Shown here: piece by piece, positions 6,193-13,005 of the stretch | Layout: each line of letters starts with the position of its first letter | How positions within the stretch are numbered: position 1 is the stretch's first letter | Source: DATJYV01 sp035499415 | GTDB lineage: Bacteria; Bacteroidota; Ignavibacteria; UBA10030 | Length of the DNA: 15,307 nucleotides | Direction: 5' to 3' | NCBI GenBank assembly: GCA_035499415.1 | Contig: DATJYV010000067.1 | Location: 1 to 15,307, forward strand | Notes under the pieces: generated by a model | Databases searched by the model: none | The model's input: only the letters and a program-made list of their open reading frames with translations | What the model was told of the DNA's origin: nothing | Made by a program: the position numbers and the translations under genes

Positions 6193-6971
6193 GCGCTCAT
6201 GTCCTTCTGCATATGGGGGTTTTCCGACTTTCGATGATACGGGAGCCGCTTGAGCCACAGAAGCGCGGCCTGGAAATGGATGAGACCGATGACCTTCAGC
6301 GTCACGAATGGGATGCGGACGGAATAGGAGATCAAGGTCCGGTCGTTCAGCGGCCGCCTGCTTCCTGTCAGTGTGCTGATAAACAGCTTCTTCCCTTCCT
6401 TGTAGTCGTCAATCTGGACTCGAAGCTGCTCCGCGGGCGGATTCAAAGCGAAATCGAACGATGTATCAAGGTCCATGAAAGGGGAAACGTAGAATAATTT
6501 CTCCTCCTTTTTCCTGAAAGTCCCGTCTTGCCGATCCTCTTTGCGCAGGATGAAGGCCTTCATCTCGCGGAACGTGTTGCCTACCTCGGCAACGGCGCAA
6601 AGCGGTTCACCGTTCTCGTGGGAACAGAAGTAGAACGAAACGGGGTTGAACACGTGTCCAAAGGTCCTCAAGTGGGTAAGGAGGCGGATTTTCCCCCTGC
6701 CGAGTTCTATTCCATGGTTCCTCAGAAACCCGGCGATATTCTCCTTCGTGCTCCTCCCTTTTTCCCCGAGGTGGTCCGAATCCCGAAAGCTGAAAATATT
6801 AAGGTGATTCCGGCCGACGATCCGGAGAGTCGCGGCAATCGTGTCGAGCTCGTCGAGGTCGAGGTAGAACATGAACACCTTGTAAGCAAAACGGTTCCTT
6901 ACCGGCAAAAGCCGGTGATGCATCACGGTGCATTCGTACAGACAGGAGTTCAGTTCCATACCGGACCGCAT
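6180..6971 (-). CDS. DUF1365 family protein
   Basis: This 263-residue protein belongs to the DUF1365 family (COG3496). Supporting features are the start S-C-L-Y-E-C-T-V-M-H-H-R, the segment F-Y-L-D-L-D-E-L and the highly conserved THLRTFGHVFNPVSFYF region in the middle. Its biochemical role is not established. It almost always travels with a CFA-family methyltransferase and a COG2907 FAD oxidoreductase, as here, so a part in modifying membrane acyl chains is the usual inference. The gene starts inside the end of the FAD gene (22-base overlap from the ATG at 6971; an ATG at 6959 is equally plausible and better matches the usual N-terminus) and ends inside the CFA1 gene. No strong ribosome binding site precedes either start, consistent with coupled translation. 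Length is normal for the family. Confidence 0.92.
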   Translation of the reverse strand: MRSGMELNSCLYECTVMHHRLLPVRNRFAYKVFMFYLDLDELDTIAATLRIVGRNHLNIFSFRDSDHLGEKGRSTKENIAGFLRNHGIELGRGKIRLLTHLRTFGHVFNPVSFYFCSHENGEPLCAVAEVGNTFREMKAFILRKEDRQDGTFRKKEEKLFYVSPFMDLDTSFDFALNPPAEQLRVQIDDYKEGKKLFISTLTGSRRPLNDRTLISYSVRIPFVTLKVIGLIHFQAALLWLKRLPYHRKSENPHMQKDMSAWNR

Positions 6972-8215
6972 CCCAATTGCCGGCAGACATCCAGCGCCGA
7001 GACGAGCGCGTCTTCATGGAATCCATACTTGAAGTAGCTCCCGCAGTAATAGACAATGCCGTTCCGGTTGAGCCGCGGCAAATCCTTCTGCGATTGCACG
7101 GCCGAACGTGTGAGCAACGGATGCGTGTACTGCATCTCCTTCAGTACCAACTCGTCTCGCACGCGCCCAACATCGTTCACGGAGACAAAATAATTCTTCC
7201 GCTCCGAGACTCCTTGTAAGCTATTCATCCAATAGATCGTCGTCGCGTGTGCGCTCCCGTCCCCGTTCTTTTCGCTCCGGTGATTCCAGGACGACCACGC
7301 CCGCCTCGACCTCGGCATGATGGACGCGTCGGTGTGGAGCGTCACCCGGTTTTTCTGATACTCAAAATGCCGGAGCAGGGATTGTTCGAGGGTGGTTGGG
7401 TTGGCGAGCATCCTGAGCGCTTCGTCCGCATGACACGCGAGGACGACCCGGTCGAATGCGCGCACCTCACCGTCAGACGTCATGACCGTCGCCCCTGCGT
7501 CGGCCCGGACGATCCTGACGACGGCGCTTCCGATTCGAATCTGTTTTTCAAACGGCTTGATAAGGGCTTCACGGTACGTTTTCGACCCATTCTGCACCGT
7601 CCACCACTGATGCTGCGTGTTCAGGCCGAGGAAACCGTGGTTGGTGAAAAATCGGACAAGCGTGGCCGCAGGAAATTCCTCCATTCGCTCTGAGCTCGTC
7701 GACCAGACGGCGGAGCTCATCGGGATCAGGTACTTCTCCATAAAGTCATCCCCATATCGCTTCGACCTCGCGTACTCGCCGATCGTGCATCCTTCGTACT
7801 CGCTCTTCCTGAGTACTTCCCCACACTCCCGGTTGAAGCGATTGATCTCCAAAAGCATGCGAAGGAACGGAATATTAAAGACGTTTCGGCGCTGGGAAAA
7901 AAGCTTGTTGAAACTCGAACCGCAGAACTCCAGTCCCGTGGGAACATGCTGGACGCTGAAGGACATCGACGTTTTCTTGACCGGAACTTTGAGCTCACGG
8001 AAAAGTTGAACGAGATTCGGATACGTCACCTCATTGTAGACCATGAACCCCGTGTCCACCGGAACCTCCCGTCCATCCTCCTCCACAGTGACCGTGTTCG
8101 TGTGCCCCCCCACATAGTCATTCTTCTCAAAAAGTGTGACCTCATACTTGCGGGAAAGGAAATAAGCGCACGTCATCCCCGCTATTCCCGAACCGACAAT
8201 CGCGATCTTCTGCAT
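6950..8215 (-). CDS. FAD-dependent oxidoreductase, amine-oxidase-like (COG2907 type)
   Basis: This 421-residue flavoprotein opens with a Rossmann dinucleotide motif, IAIVGSGIAGMTCAYFL (Gly8, Gly10, Gly13), an acidic ribose-binding residue at the end of strand 2 (Glu30) and VGGHTNTV. The middle holds PMSSAVWS and FFTNHGFLG, typical of the COG2907 branch of the NAD(P)/FAD amine-oxidase superfamily. The C-terminus has GSYFKYGFHEDALVSAL, the second FAD-contacting segment. In this gene neighbourhood it is thought to oxidise or reduce a lipid-bound acyl chain rather than an amine; I recall that a related flavoprotein takes part in furan fatty acid formation in Rhodobacter, but cannot verify orthology. 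I chose the ATG at 8215 because the Rossmann strand begins there; it lies 14 bases after the stop of the upstream methyltransferase. The longer frame to 8326 only shadows that gene. Confidence 0.93.
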   Translation of the reverse strand: MQKIAIVGSGIAGMTCAYFLSRKYEVTLFEKNDYVGGHTNTVTVEEDGREVPVDTGFMVYNEVTYPNLVQLFRELKVPVKKTSMSFSVQHVPTGLEFCGSSFNKLFSQRRNVFNIPFLRMLLEINRFNRECGEVLRKSEYEGCTIGEYARSKRYGDDFMEKYLIPMSSAVWSTSSERMEEFPAATLVRFFTNHGFLGLNTQHQWWTVQNGSKTYREALIKPFEKQIRIGSAVVRIVRADAGATVMTSDGEVRAFDRVVLACHADEALRMLANPTTLEQSLLRHFEYQKNRVTLHTDASIMPRSRRAWSSWNHRSEKNGDGSAHATTIYWMNSLQGVSERKNYFVSVNDVGRVRDELVLKEMQYTHPLLTRSAVQSQKDLPRLNRNGIVYYCGSYFKYGFHEDALVSALDVCRQLGCGPVWN

Positions 8216-8229
8216 ACGCGACGGCCTGC

Positions 8230-9270
8230 CTAATTCCTTTTCCGCAGAAGGTAGTGACTGACGATCCACTCGTTCCCCTCGTGGTATCCCCACAACTCCG
8301 CGCAGGACATGAAGAACACCCTCCACGAGGCATACCAGCGCCCCGCGGCCTCATCTCCGTAAACGCGCCGGAACAACGGCATGATACGGGGGCGATTAAT
8401 GTCCAACCGCTGAAGCCAGGCCTCCGCGGTCTGCTTGTAGTGGCCGCCCGAAACCCTCCAGTGCCGCTCGATGGTGAAACGATCCTGAAAGGCGTAGATC
8501 AATCCGTCACTCGGCATCATGCCTCCTGTGAAGAAATATTTCGCCATCCAATCGGAGCCGTCGCGCACTTCAAAGAAGTATGGATGCTCCCGGTGCGCGA
8601 ACATATGCACGAAAAGAAAGCCGCGATGTTTGAGAGCGCCGGCGATTATTCCCAGCAGTCTCCGGTAATTCCGCATGTGCTCGAACATCTCGACCGAAAG
8701 TACGCGGTCGAATCGCCCCGGCGGAAGGAATGTATTCATGTCTGCCGTCAACACCCGGACGTTCTTTCGTCCGGCCTTTTTGGCTTCGTGGAGGATGTGG
8801 GTCCTCTGCAAACGGGAATTCGACACGGCAATAATGCGCGCGCCGGGAAAGTGCTCGGCCATGTAAAGGGTCAAAGATCCCCAGCCGCATCCGAGCTCAA
8901 GGATACGCTCGCCGTCCCGGATTCCGGCCCGCTCGCACGTGAGCGCGAGCATGCGCTCTTCGGCCGCATCGAGGTCCGCCGTTCCCTGCGGCCAGTAGCC
9001 GCAGCTGTACTTCATCCGTTTCCCCAGGATAGATCGGAAAAACTCCGGAGGAAGCTCATAATGCTGGGCGTTTGCATCGATGGTTGCGACCGCAATCGGA
9101 CTTCGGTCCATATCCGCGATGAGCCCGGCGACCCGCTCCTGCTGGCGCTCGACTCCGCCCGCTTCAATCTCCTTGAGTCGCGCCCGCAGGAGGCGGCGAA
9201 TTCCGAGACGGAGAATCCAATCGGGAAGAACGTCGCTGCCAACTAGACGTTCAACCAATTCGCCAATCAC
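8230..9270 (-). CDS. second CFA-family SAM-dependent methyltransferase (CFA2)
   Basis: This 346-residue member of the same superfamily as CFA1 is diverged and shorter at the N-terminus. Visible elements are HYELPPEFF (70-78), MKYSCGYW (86-93, with Cys90 at the position where CFA1 has Ser), the SAM loop LELGCGWGS (124-132), VEMFEHMRNY (193-202, Glu197), VHMFAHREHPYFFE (221-234) and a C-terminal half with GGHYKQTAEAW. It keeps the cysteine and histidine pattern of classical CFA synthases more closely than CFA1. It probably methylates an unsaturated acyl chain or another membrane-associated substrate. I chose the GTG at 9270 because it overlaps the stop of DUF1295 as GTGA, a common coupling arrangement. 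Upstream codons in frame are only an antisense-like shadow of the previous gene, and the next ATG would cut into the domain. No Shine-Dalgarno sequence is visible. Confidence 0.88.
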   Translation of the reverse strand: MIGELVERLVGSDVLPDWILRLGIRRLLRARLKEIEAGGVERQQERVAGLIADMDRSPIAVATIDANAQHYELPPEFFRSILGKRMKYSCGYWPQGTADLDAAEERMLALTCERAGIRDGERILELGCGWGSLTLYMAEHFPGARIIAVSNSRLQRTHILHEAKKAGRKNVRVLTADMNTFLPPGRFDRVLSVEMFEHMRNYRRLLGIIAGALKHRGFLFVHMFAHREHPYFFEVRDGSDWMAKYFFTGGMMPSDGLIYAFQDRFTIERHWRVSGGHYKQTAEAWLQRLDINRPRIMPLFRRVYGDEAAGRWYASWRVFFMSCAELWGYHEGNEWIVSHYLLRKRN

Positions 9271-10061
9271 TTTTTTGGGAACCAGGGAACAAACATGCTT
9301 GTGGTGCGCTGATATTCGCGATAATCGTCTCCGCGTGTCCGGACGGCCTGTTCTTCGGTCCACGGAATGCCTGTCACCTTCAGGAGGATCGAAAGCATGA
9401 TGAGGGGGGATACGACTGCGGCCCATCCGTAGGGGGATGGAAATGCAGCGACGCCATAGCCCACCCAAACGCACCACTCGAAGAAATAGTTCGGATGACG
9501 CGAATACTTCCAGAGTCCGGCGCGGCAGGTCGTCCCGCGATTCGATGGGTCGTCCTTGAACCGTTTCAGCTGACGGTCCGCGACAGATTCACCGACGAGG
9601 CCGGTCAACCAGAGGGCGGCGCCGACCCATTCTAGAACTGAAAGCGATGTTTCCGGGTTAACGCACATGAGATAGAACGGCAGGGATAGCACGACAACAA
9701 GGATCGTTTGGAATTGAAAGAAGAAGAAAAACTTGAGATCGATGCGGGTTTTCCATCCTTTGCGCAATTCCACGTACCGTCCGTCTTCGGGCTTGTTGGA
9801 AAGGACGCGGTCGAAGAGCAGATGAAGCGCAAGCCGTGCTCCCCACACGACGACCATCGAAGCGATGAGGAGTTTTCGCGGGAGGTATCCGGGGCCGAGG
9901 TAACAATAGATGAGCGTGAGGATCGCAAAGCCGTTTCCCCAGCCGAAGTCCACAATGGCGGCGTTTCGGATTCGAATGTTGATAAGCCAGAGAACGCACA
10001 TCACCAGGAAGAGAACGACGAACCCCGGCAGAACCATCCCTGTCATAGCGGAAATTTCCAT
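9267..10061 (-). CDS. DUF1295 / steroid 5-alpha-reductase-like membrane enzyme
   Basis: This 264-residue membrane protein has about six hydrophobic segments and the hallmark LWKYSRHPNYFFEW motif near residues 184-197, with a preceding GLVGESVADRQL helix. This identifies the DUF1295 family (COG3752), related to steroid 5-alpha-reductase C-terminal domains and isoprenylcysteine methyltransferases. The family is presumed to use NADPH to reduce a double bond in a lipid, but substrates in bacteria are not established. Placed between a DUF1475-like protein and two CFA-family methyltransferases, a step on an unsaturated acyl chain is likely. The ATG overlaps the upstream stop by one base (TGATG) and is preceded by GAGG at 8-base spacing, so coupling is likely. 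Length is normal. Confidence 0.92.
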   Translation of the reverse strand: MEISAMTGMVLPGFVVLFLVMCVLWLINIRIRNAAIVDFGWGNGFAILTLIYCYLGPGYLPRKLLIASMVVVWGARLALHLLFDRVLSNKPEDGRYVELRKGWKTRIDLKFFFFFQFQTILVVVLSLPFYLMCVNPETSLSVLEWVGAALWLTGLVGESVADRQLKRFKDDPSNRGTTCRAGLWKYSRHPNYFFEWCVWVGYGVAAFPSPYGWAAVVSPLIMLSILLKVTGIPWTEEQAVRTRGDDYREYQRTTSMFVPWFPKK

Positions 10062-10411
10062 CAGGCCGACCTCGCGGAAGCAGTTTCGCGAAGGAAGAGG
10101 AGCTCGACGGGGTCTCCCTCCTTCAGCTTGACGAGCTGGAGAAACACGTACGCGGTTGTCGCAATACTGCCGAGCGCGACGAGGAGAACAAGCCAGACGA
10201 GACGAGACGCCAGCGTACGTTCTTTATAGGCCACCCAGAGAAAGATGACTGTCATGTTGATATAAAAGTCGTTCAGCGTCGCAACCATCCAGGGAATTTT
10301 AAGAAGAGACGGCCATTCGGTGAGAAGATTGTCCTGGAGACTCGTCCGTACAGTCACGACGATCATCCAGAGGCAGAGGAGCGCCATGAGTAGCTTGAAC
10401 TTCGTTATCAT
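10061..10411 (-). CDS. small membrane protein, DUF1475-like
   Basis: This 116-residue protein has three predicted transmembrane helices (roughly 5-24, 46-64, 70-93). The pattern of an aromatic-rich WMVATLNDFYINMTVIFLW segment followed by A-Y-K-E-R matches my memory of the DUF1475 family, whose function is unknown. It is the first gene of the lipid operon and has the best ribosome binding site in it, AAGGAG six bases before the ATG, as expected for the head of a transcript. Its stop overlaps the DUF1295 start (TGATG), suggesting that the two proteins work together, perhaps as a membrane complex. The C-terminal 25 residues are hydrophilic. Family assignment is moderate; existence and membrane nature are clear. 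Confidence 0.8.
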   Translation of the reverse strand: MITKFKLLMALLCLWMIVVTVRTSLQDNLLTEWPSLLKIPWMVATLNDFYINMTVIFLWVAYKERTLASRLVWLVLLVALGSIATTAYVFLQLVKLKEGDPVELLFLRETASARSA

Positions 10412-10481
10412 TCATTCTCCTTGAGCGATGTGAAAGCAGACGTCGGGATGGGTCGGCAGGCAAAGGATCGACCGAAAAAGT

Positions 10482-10507
10482 ACTTGCAATCCCCCTTGAA
10501 TGCAAGT
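10482..10507. repeat. inverted repeat at the presumed transcription start of the lipid operon
   Basis: ACTTGCA (10482-10488) and TGCAAGT (10501-10507) form a perfect 7-bp inverted repeat with a 12-base spacer. On the minus strand it begins 2 bases after the ECF-like -10 element and is followed by ACTTTTT. It could be a repressor site, an early-transcript hairpin, or a weak terminator for the upstream sigma operon. Confidence 0.5.
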
Positions 10508-10508
10508 C

Positions 10509-10536
10509 GACGAGAGTAAGGCAGGTCACCCGTTCC
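10509..10536 (-). promoter_or_regulatory. candidate ECF-sigma promoter for the lipid operon
   Basis: Minus strand: GGAAC (10536-10532) and, after 17 bases, CTCGTC (10514-10509). GGAAC is the usual -35 core of ECF sigma factors. The same arrangement (GGAACGG, with CTCAT after the same 17 bases) occurs upstream of the ECF sigma gene at 12947-12974. The distance to the ATG at 10411 leaves a 5-prime UTR of about 90 bases. Confidence 0.5.
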
Positions 10537-10578
10537 ACAACACGGGGTCGCCGGGTCGCACGCGGGGACCGGGCACGT

Positions 10579-11223
10579 TCAGTCGGATTGGATACCCACC
10601 ATGATGGAATATCCGGACGGGTTGACCACGTACGAAAGACTTCCGGCCGCAGTGTCTCTCGACTTCGATGCAATGAAAACACGGGGCTCGATAAAAAATC
10701 GTCCGACGAGAAAGCGCGCGAAAGCGCTCCCAAATGCGTTTCCGCCGGTTCTTTGATCCGTGATCACCGAGCCGCCGGCCGTTGGATATTCGATGCTGTA
10801 AAAATAGAGATAGCCGCCTCCGCCGATTCCTACTGACGCGCTCCCGCCGACCTCATACGCATCAAAAATCTTCCAGGCGAGATTGATGTGGATGGGAATG
10901 ACCGTCAGCGACTGACGTGAAATGAACGGAGGTGGATTGACGAGGGTCGAAACAGTCTGCTTTTGATAATAATCAACCTCGGTCATGATCGCAAAGCGCG
11001 TGCGGACGAATTCGGTCAAACCATCCACGCCGAGGATCAGGCCGTTGTTCAGCGACGGATCCGGATGGTAAAACCCCAGCTTGCCGCTGTAGTATTGTCG
11101 AAGCTCGATTCCCCCATCTTCGCCTTCATCTTTCTCCTGAGCCACGGCGCACGCAGCGACGGCGATGAACAGAATGGAAAGTACCCTTACGCGGGAAAAT
11201 TGTCGTGCAGACGATCGGGTCAT
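10579..11223 (-). CDS. exported protein, probable outer-membrane beta-barrel, unnamed family
   Basis: This 214-residue protein has an N-terminal export signal: basic RSSARQFSRVRV, then a hydrophobic core, then a cleavage-like AVA-QE at 28-29. Alternatively VAAC (22-25) could serve as a lipobox, making it a lipoprotein. The mature part alternates polar and aromatic residues in short strands, is rich in Gly and Tyr (SVGIGGGGYLYFYSIEY) and ends with a strand-like YSIMVGIQSD, which suits a small outer-membrane beta-barrel. I do not recognise the family. Its ATG follows the anti-sigma stop by one base (TGA-A-ATG), so the three genes sigma, anti-sigma and exported protein form one unit. An envelope-stress sigma factor co-expressed with an envelope protein is a sensible pairing. 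It might be a target of the response or a partner in sensing. Confidence 0.82.
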   Translation of the reverse strand: MTRSSARQFSRVRVLSILFIAVAACAVAQEKDEGEDGGIELRQYYSGKLGFYHPDPSLNNGLILGVDGLTEFVRTRFAIMTEVDYYQKQTVSTLVNPPPFISRQSLTVIPIHINLAWKIFDAYEVGGSASVGIGGGGYLYFYSIEYPTAGGSVITDQRTGGNAFGSAFARFLVGRFFIEPRVFIASKSRDTAAGSLSYVVNPSGYSIMVGIQSD

Positions 11224-11224
11224 T

Positions 11225-12334
11225 TCACGGATTCATTGGAAGCTGAAGCGGAGGGGGAATCTTGTAGACGATTCTTTTCCCCGGCAGCGTAACCACGACC
11301 GAGTCCGGCGCAACGGCTTGACAAGACGCCTGACGTATTTCCTCCGCCGTGTAAAGTCGGTCAAGATACATTGTAATTCGCAATCCGGCGGGAGTGGATT
11401 CGATGCGGGAAATCACGATGTTGCTTTGATCCGCGCGGGCCGAGGATTGCACCTCCGGCGGAAGCGCGCCCCACGGACGTTGGTCAACCTGAATCCTCAC
11501 GCCCTGCGACTGCAGCGTCGAGAGGCCGGACTGCTGTTTCGCGGCCGCACTCGGGCCCGCTGATTGAGCCCCGGCCGTTTTCTGCTGAAGCTGCATCTTC
11601 TTCGTCATTTGCGCCTGGTCCCGGACGACGCCTTTCGACTCCGATACCTCCTCCGGATTCGAGGGCGAAAGCGCTATCCCTTCCACCCACACGCCGGCGT
11701 TTTCCCCTCCTTCGTGCTCTTTCAAATCGAACGCCATCTTCGGTTTTTCCCCGGCGGAGAGAGGATTCGCCTCCGACCGTTTCGACAAAGATGATGCGGC
11801 CGGGATATTTTCCCCCGCAGCCCCTTCCCGGTCCCCCGAAGAAATTTCAATCTTCATCTCGTCCTTCCGGGTTTCTCCACCGCTCTGTTCCGACTTTGCA
11901 ACACCATTCGCGTTCGGTTCCGGGGGCGAGGCCGGTTTCCCGACAGACTCCGGCGGAGACTGCACACGCTCATCCTCCGAGAAAAGGATCCCTGATTTTC
12001 CTTTCGGAACAAACCAACGGTTGTAGACCCCAAGACCCACGACGAGGGCGAGAACCGCTGCCGCTGCGAGTACCTGATACCAACCGGCCCGATCCGGCTT
12101 TGATCCCGAAGCATCCTTCTTGTCGTCCGATAGTTTCGCCCGAAGCCGGGCTTTCAGTCCATCGCGGCCGAACGCACGAATGCCCACGACAAGCGCGGTT
12201 TCCCTCTCGACCGCCTCACGGCATTGCGCACATTCCTGAAGGTGTCGTTCGAATCCGGTCCGTTGCTCGTCGCTCAATTGCCGGAGTACAAACTGTTCCA
12301 GCAACTCTGCATTCTCCGTCCAGTGTGCATTCAT
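11225..12334 (-). CDS. zinc-finger anti-sigma factor with large periplasmic domain
   Basis: This 369-residue single-pass membrane protein is predicted to hold the ECF sigma factor inactive. The N-terminal cytoplasmic part has the zinc-binding anti-sigma motif His31-x3-Cys35-x2-Cys38 in FERHLQECAQCREAVER, within a helical domain (about 5-55). One transmembrane helix lies at about 86-104. The long C-terminal part (105-369) is outside the membrane: about 185 residues rich in Ser, Glu, Lys, Pro and Gln, probably disordered, then a compact region (about 290-369) with ISRIESTPAGLRITMYLDRLYTAEEI-type strands and helices. Its start overlaps the sigma stop by 4 bases (ATGA), the classic co-translation arrangement. 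The H-x3-C-x2-C motif permits redox or zinc-dependent release. The periplasmic end could instead be the signal receiver and be cut by regulated proteolysis; the sequence cannot decide. Confidence 0.9.
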   Translation of the reverse strand: MNAHWTENAELLEQFVLRQLSDEQRTGFERHLQECAQCREAVERETALVVGIRAFGRDGLKARLRAKLSDDKKDASGSKPDRAGWYQVLAAAAVLALVVGLGVYNRWFVPKGKSGILFSEDERVQSPPESVGKPASPPEPNANGVAKSEQSGGETRKDEMKIEISSGDREGAAGENIPAASSLSKRSEANPLSAGEKPKMAFDLKEHEGGENAGVWVEGIALSPSNPEEVSESKGVVRDQAQMTKKMQLQQKTAGAQSAGPSAAAKQQSGLSTLQSQGVRIQVDQRPWGALPPEVQSSARADQSNIVISRIESTPAGLRITMYLDRLYTAEEIRQASCQAVAPDSVVVTLPGKRIVYKIPPPLQLPMNP

Positions 12335-12915
12335 CTCGTCCGCCTCGATTGCTCGCTCCCACTCAAGAGTGATTCAAGCGATTTCTTGCATTGGTATTTT
12401 TTGGATTTTGCCGTGTCGGCGTTCGCAAAGCCCATGAGCGTCGCGATCTCCTCCATCGGTTTCATCTCCCAATAGAAAAGGAGAAGGAGCTTGCGGCATT
12501 GCTCGCTGAGCTTTCGCATGGCGTTCTGCACCGCTTCGATCTCTTCCGAACGAACGATGGTCTCCAGCGCATCCGGGTCTTCTCCGGCGATCGCATCAGG
12601 GTCGGGGTCGGCCGGCCGTTCCCGACGCTTTCTCGCCAGCCGGCGGGACCACAGATTCTTCACGACTCCGTACAGGAACGTGCTGAGTTTCGACCGGTAT
12701 TCAAATGAGCCGTCCCGAACGCGTTCCCAGAGAACGATGACCGCCTCCTGAAGCAGATCATCCGCGTCGTCCGCCGTACCGCTGTTGTGCGTCACATATG
12801 CGAGAATCATGGCTCGGTGCGATCGATAAAGTTCAAGAAGGACCTCCTCGTTCCCGTTCCGGAGAAGTTGAATTATTCGTGCGTCGTCGCCCGGAACGTC
12901 GGAAATCCCAGCCAT
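12331..12915 (-). CDS. ECF-family RNA polymerase sigma factor
   Basis: This 194-residue sigma-70 family protein has only regions 2 and 4, as in ECF sigma factors. Region 2 (about 25-95) contains DDADDLLQEAVIVLWERV, the core-binding and -10 recognition helices. A charged linker rich in Arg, Pro and Asp follows (about 96-118). Region 4 (about 125-183) contains LSEQCRKLLLLFYWEMKPMEEIA and a helix-turn-helix, then ANADTAKSKKYQCKK, a pattern I associate with Bacteroidota-type ECF factors. The ATG at 12915 follows AAAGGTAA, a short and close ribosome binding site. The anti-sigma gene overlaps its stop (ATGA). A GGAAC-type promoter upstream suggests autoregulation. It probably directs transcription of its own operon and of the lipid operon downstream. 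Confidence 0.95.
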   Translation of the reverse strand: MAGISDVPGDDARIIQLLRNGNEEVLLELYRSHRAMILAYVTHNSGTADDADDLLQEAVIVLWERVRDGSFEYRSKLSTFLYGVVKNLWSRRLARKRRERPADPDPDAIAGEDPDALETIVRSEEIEAVQNAMRKLSEQCRKLLLLFYWEMKPMEEIATLMGFANADTAKSKKYQCKKSLESLLSGSEQSRRTR

Positions 12916-12927
12916 TTACCTTTCAGA

Positions 12928-12944
12928 GGTTAATGTTATTAACC
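12928..12944. promoter_or_regulatory. perfect palindrome in the divergent sigma / VWA intergenic region
   Basis: GGTTAATGTTATTAACC is a perfect 7-bp inverted repeat with a 3-base centre, the form of a dimeric repressor or activator site. It sits 12 bases upstream of the sigma ATG and 61 bases upstream of the VWA ATG, just downstream of the ECF-like promoter. A related pair, ATTTACC (12914-12920) and GGTAAAT (12952-12958), flanks it, giving nested symmetry around the same centre. Confidence 0.5.
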
Positions 12945-12946
12945 GG

Positions 12947-12974
12947 CATGAGGTAAATTACTAATTACCGTTCC
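12947..12974 (-). promoter_or_regulatory. candidate autoregulated ECF-sigma promoter upstream of the sigma gene
   Basis: Minus strand: GGAAC (12974-12970) and, 17 bases later, CTCATG (12952-12947). The -35 core, the GG that follows it and the CTC[GA]T element at the same distance are shared with the site upstream of the lipid operon (10509-10536). ECF sigma factors commonly activate their own genes. Confidence 0.5.
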
Positions 12975-13005
12975 GTATTTCAAACCATATCAGGAGGGCA
13001 TCATC

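Noticed and set aside
6950..8326. Longer form of the FAD oxidoreductase starting at 8326
   Set aside because: The 37 extra residues overlap the CFA2 gene and precede the Rossmann strand that normally begins the protein.
8230..9477. Longer form of CFA2 starting at 9477
   Set aside because: The first 69 residues are Arg/His/Pro-rich and only shadow the DUF1295 gene; the GTG at 9270 with GTGA overlap fits the operon.
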